This document shows positions 61,913-64,000 of a stretch of DNA of 64,000 nucleotides, piece after piece. A program made the translations under genes and the position numbers. Source of the stretch: an uncultured beta proteobacterium (lineage in GTDB: Bacteria > Pseudomonadota > Gammaproteobacteria > Burkholderiales > Rhodocyclaceae). The DNA is taken from the NCBI GenBank assembly GCA_903886975.1, contig CAISOB010000082.1, positions 1 to 64,000 of the forward strand. Reading direction: 5' to 3'. Numbering within the stretch: position 1 is the stretch's first letter; each line of letters starts with the position of its first letter. The notes beneath the pieces were generated by a model. It made no database searches and was not told where the DNA came from. It saw nothing but the letters and a program-made list of their open reading frames with translations.

Positions 61913-61966
61913 CGTTCGATCGTCGAGCAGCAGAGACGGCGTACGCCTCGTCCCGAAGGCGCAGGA

Positions 61967-63571
61967 TTGCTTGAGCCCATTACTCGACGCTGCAGACGGG
62001 CCATCATCGTGATGATCGCGATTATGGCCGGGCCAGCGCCCGGGGCCGGGTTTGGACTCGATCGCGCCATGGACGAACCGACGGCGCGCGCAATGCTCAA
62101 TCGATTTGGCTATGGGGCGACACCGTCAAGCTTGTCGGTGGCCATGACGCAATCGCCGCGTCTATATCTGCTGCATGCCATAGTCGATCGCTCGCGCCTG
62201 CCAGCGACGGTTTCAAATCAGATCGCCTCGCTGCCTGTTTCCCAACCACTGGAAGCGCAATGGACCCGTCTTGGGCCGGGCGGTACAGCTCGCGACTTGG
62301 GGGTCGGCGGGGAGGCGCTTAAAGAATTGCAGCAGGAAGAAAATCGATACGCCAGTGCCGCCATTCAGGCACGCCTATTGACTATGGCCAACGCCGACAA
62401 CCCTGGGCATGAGGCGCTTCTCTCTTTTTGGCTGAACCACTTTTCAATCTACGCGCCCCAGAATCTGGATAAGATTCTCGCCTGGGATTACGTACGATCC
62501 ATTGATCTGGCCATGCAGGCTGACTCCTTTGAAGCGTTGCTGCGTGCCAGTTTCTTTCATCCGGCAATGCAGGTCTATCTGGACAATGCGCAGTCTACGG
62601 CGGTTTCGTCGATCGCTGCTGAGAGGGCCGTTGATCGGGGCAAAAAGTTCGGTATCAACGAAAACCTAGCGCGGGAACTGCTGGAACTGCATACCCTGGG
62701 CGTGAATTCGGGTTACGCACAGAACGATGTGCTGGAGCTTGCACGCATCATCACCGGGGCCGGTATGTACTCGCCCCGGATGAATGATGCAGCGCTCCTG
62801 CGTGCAGGAGCCATACGCAAGGGCCTCTTTCTGTTCGATCCACGCCGACATGATTTCGGCCCAAAGAAATTCCTGGGTGAGCAATTCCCGGCCGGACAAG
62901 GCATTGCCGAGATTGACCGGGCCATTCACCTGATGGTTATTCATCCCGCCACCGGACGGCGAATCGCCGAGAAACTGGCACAACGCTTCCTGAATGACCA
63001 ACCACCACCAGAGGTGCTTGACGCCATGACGACTGGTTTTCGCCGTTCGGGCGGGAAGATATCCGCGACACTGCTACCCCTGCTTGAATCGCCCGCCTTT
63101 GCGTCGTCCCTGTTTCAACCCAGTAAGTTCAAGGAGCCGCTGGATTACGTATTATCGGCAGCGCGTGCCGCCTGTGGCGACACCCCGATCATAAATCGGC
63201 AGATCCTTGCGGCATCGGTTCTCGATATGGGCGAGGCGCCTCTGATGCATACCGCGCCCGACGGTTATGGCAGTCGCGAAGCGGACTGGTTATCTCCAGC
63301 CGCAATGGCCAAACGCGTACGCCTCGCCATCGGCATTGCTTCAGAACGGCTGCCTTTTGCCAGAGGCAATGACGATGAAGTCGGCCGGCTACGAGCACTT
63401 GAACAAAACAGGGAGGGCTTGATGCAGGGCGACCCCTGCAAAATCGACTCAAATTCACTTGAGCGATTGATCGGGCCGCTTTCGCCCGCAACGACAGCTT
63501 CTGCGACGGGACTTCCAGCGCGTGAACGAAATGCGTTTTTGTTGGCGAGTCCAGAATTCATGAGGCGATGA
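61967..63571 (+). CDS. DUF1800 domain protein
   Basis: The 534-residue protein has a basic/hydrophobic N-terminus (RRAIIVMIAIMAGPAPGAG) that may be an export signal, then the DUF1800 pattern: TARAMLNRFGYGATP, ALLSFWLNHFSIYAP, LRASFFHPAMQVYLDN, KFGINENLARELLELHTLGVNSGYAQNDVLELARIITG, and RRHDFGPKKFLGEQFPAGQGIAEIDRAIHLMVIHPATGRRIAEKLAQRFLND. DUF1800 genes pair with DUF1501 genes, as here. The start is a TTG at 61967 and is uncertain. Function is unknown. Confidence 0.9.
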   Translation: MLEPITRRCRRAIIVMIAIMAGPAPGAGFGLDRAMDEPTARAMLNRFGYGATPSSLSVAMTQSPRLYLLHAIVDRSRLPATVSNQIASLPVSQPLEAQWTRLGPGGTARDLGVGGEALKELQQEENRYASAAIQARLLTMANADNPGHEALLSFWLNHFSIYAPQNLDKILAWDYVRSIDLAMQADSFEALLRASFFHPAMQVYLDNAQSTAVSSIAAERAVDRGKKFGINENLARELLELHTLGVNSGYAQNDVLELARIITGAGMYSPRMNDAALLRAGAIRKGLFLFDPRRHDFGPKKFLGEQFPAGQGIAEIDRAIHLMVIHPATGRRIAEKLAQRFLNDQPPPEVLDAMTTGFRRSGGKISATLLPLLESPAFASSLFQPSKFKEPLDYVLSAARAACGDTPIINRQILAASVLDMGEAPLMHTAPDGYGSREADWLSPAAMAKRVRLAIGIASERLPFARGNDDEVGRLRALEQNREGLMQGDPCKIDSNSLERLIGPLSPATTASATGLPARERNAFLLASPEFMRR

Positions 63572-63573
63572 TC

Positions 63574-64000
63574 ATGCTAAATCGACGCCGATTCCTGCAA
63601 TGCGGGGCCGCGAGTTTATCCCTTTATGCGCTCAACGCTTTTGGCAGCGAAAGCGCCTCCCGCCCGTCGGGGAGAATCGTTGTTCTCTTTTTGCGCGGTG
63701 GTATGGATGGCCTCTTTGCAATCTCGCCCGTCACCGATCCGCGTCTCGCCGAATTGCGGCCGTCGCTTAGCCGAACCATTCTCGCCCAAGGAATTGCGCT
63801 GGGAACGACCGGCTTTGCCGCACACCCGTCCGCCCAGGTGTTTGCCGATCTCTTCGCCACCAAGGAACTCTCTTTTGCTCCGTGTGCAGGAACCATCGAC
63901 ACGAGTCGCAGCCATTTCCAGGCGCAGGATCTTTTCGAATTGGGCAGCGGGGCAACGCACGGCGAATCGGGGTTTATGGCCCGTGCAGCACAGACGCTGA
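63574..64000 (+). CDS. DUF1501 protein with Tat-type signal, 3'-truncated by window edge
   Basis: The open frame runs from ATG 63574 to the window end (142 residues), starting with NRRRFLQCGAASLSLYALNAFG, a twin-arginine-type signal, followed by RIVVLFLRGGMDGLFAISPVTDPRLAELRPSL, the DUF1501 N-terminal block (LRGGMDGL). GAGG lies eight bases upstream of 63574; an ATG at 63568 overlapping the DUF1800 stop is the alternative. DUF1501 belongs to the alkaline-phosphatase-like superfamily. The C-terminal part lies outside the window. Confidence 0.88.
   Translation, partial: MLNRRRFLQCGAASLSLYALNAFGSESASRPSGRIVVLFLRGGMDGLFAISPVTDPRLAELRPSLSRTILAQGIALGTTGFAAHPSAQVFADLFATKELSFAPCAGTIDTSRSHFQAQDLFELGSGATHGESGFMARAAQTL

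Overview
The window is a high-GC chromosomal segment from a betaproteobacterium, most likely of the Rhodocyclales type. I infer this from gene content: coaE-zapD-yacG with a MutT/ThiE-like fusion, the proteobacterial GshA family beside a sugar-transport-free PTS (IIA, HPr, EI), metX-metW, DUF4124 proteins beside glnA, and a YqjD/YqjE cassette. No rRNA, tRNA, CRISPR array, prophage or intact insertion sequence was seen. Coding density is high and many genes overlap by 4 bases.

Left part (1-16.5 kb): gatC(partial)-gatA-lipoprotein-gatB; pyrE with a secreted coiled-coil protein; xth; then a divergent accessory locus. On the minus strand this locus encodes a five-gene ABC importer (DUF3798 binding protein, double ATPase, two permeases, DUF6672 protein). 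On the plus strand it encodes an RpiR-type regulator, an isoaspartyl peptidase and an M29-like aminopeptidase. I read it as a candidate uptake and hydrolysis system for beta-linked or small peptides. A yqjD/yqjE/yqjK-like membrane cassette follows.

Middle-left (16.5-33 kb, mostly minus strand): a SMUG1-like uracil-DNA glycosylase, ampG, metW and metX, the last preceded by a SAM-II-type riboswitch and an intrinsic terminator. Next come ptsI-ptsH-IIA, apbE, gshB, gshA and an orphan adenine DNA methylase. On the plus strand are a small zinc-ribbon protein, a ketopantoate reductase, a PhzF protein, a Kdo hydroxylase, an ABC-F ATPase and an acyltransferase.

Middle-right (33-45 kb): an unusual NCS1-permease/histidine-kinase/receiver protein with its LuxR-type response regulator, then a lipid-related group. 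This group contains a protein fusing a ceramidase-like membrane domain, a PlsC acyltransferase and an acyl-AMP ligase; an XRE-type regulator; a CDP-alcohol phosphatidyltransferase; a lipase-like hydrolase; and an EEP-family phosphohydrolase. Two related copies of a GTATCG-N5-CGATAC inverted repeat, before the regulator and before the lipase, suggest a shared regulon.

Right part (45-64 kb): nadA and a rhodanese, then nitrogen control: glnA with a sigma-54 promoter and tandem NtrC-like sites, a DUF4124 protein, and glnL-glnG. Further right, amt has its own sigma-54 promoter and NtrC-like sites with the same 31-bp spacing, so one circuit is readable from sequence. Between them lie birA-coaX, a TrpB2-type synthase, a SPOR protein, coaE-zapD-yacG, the MutT/ThiE fusion, a DUF815 ATPase and mltA. 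The window ends with a small secreted protein and a DUF1800-DUF1501 pair, the last gene being cut by the edge.
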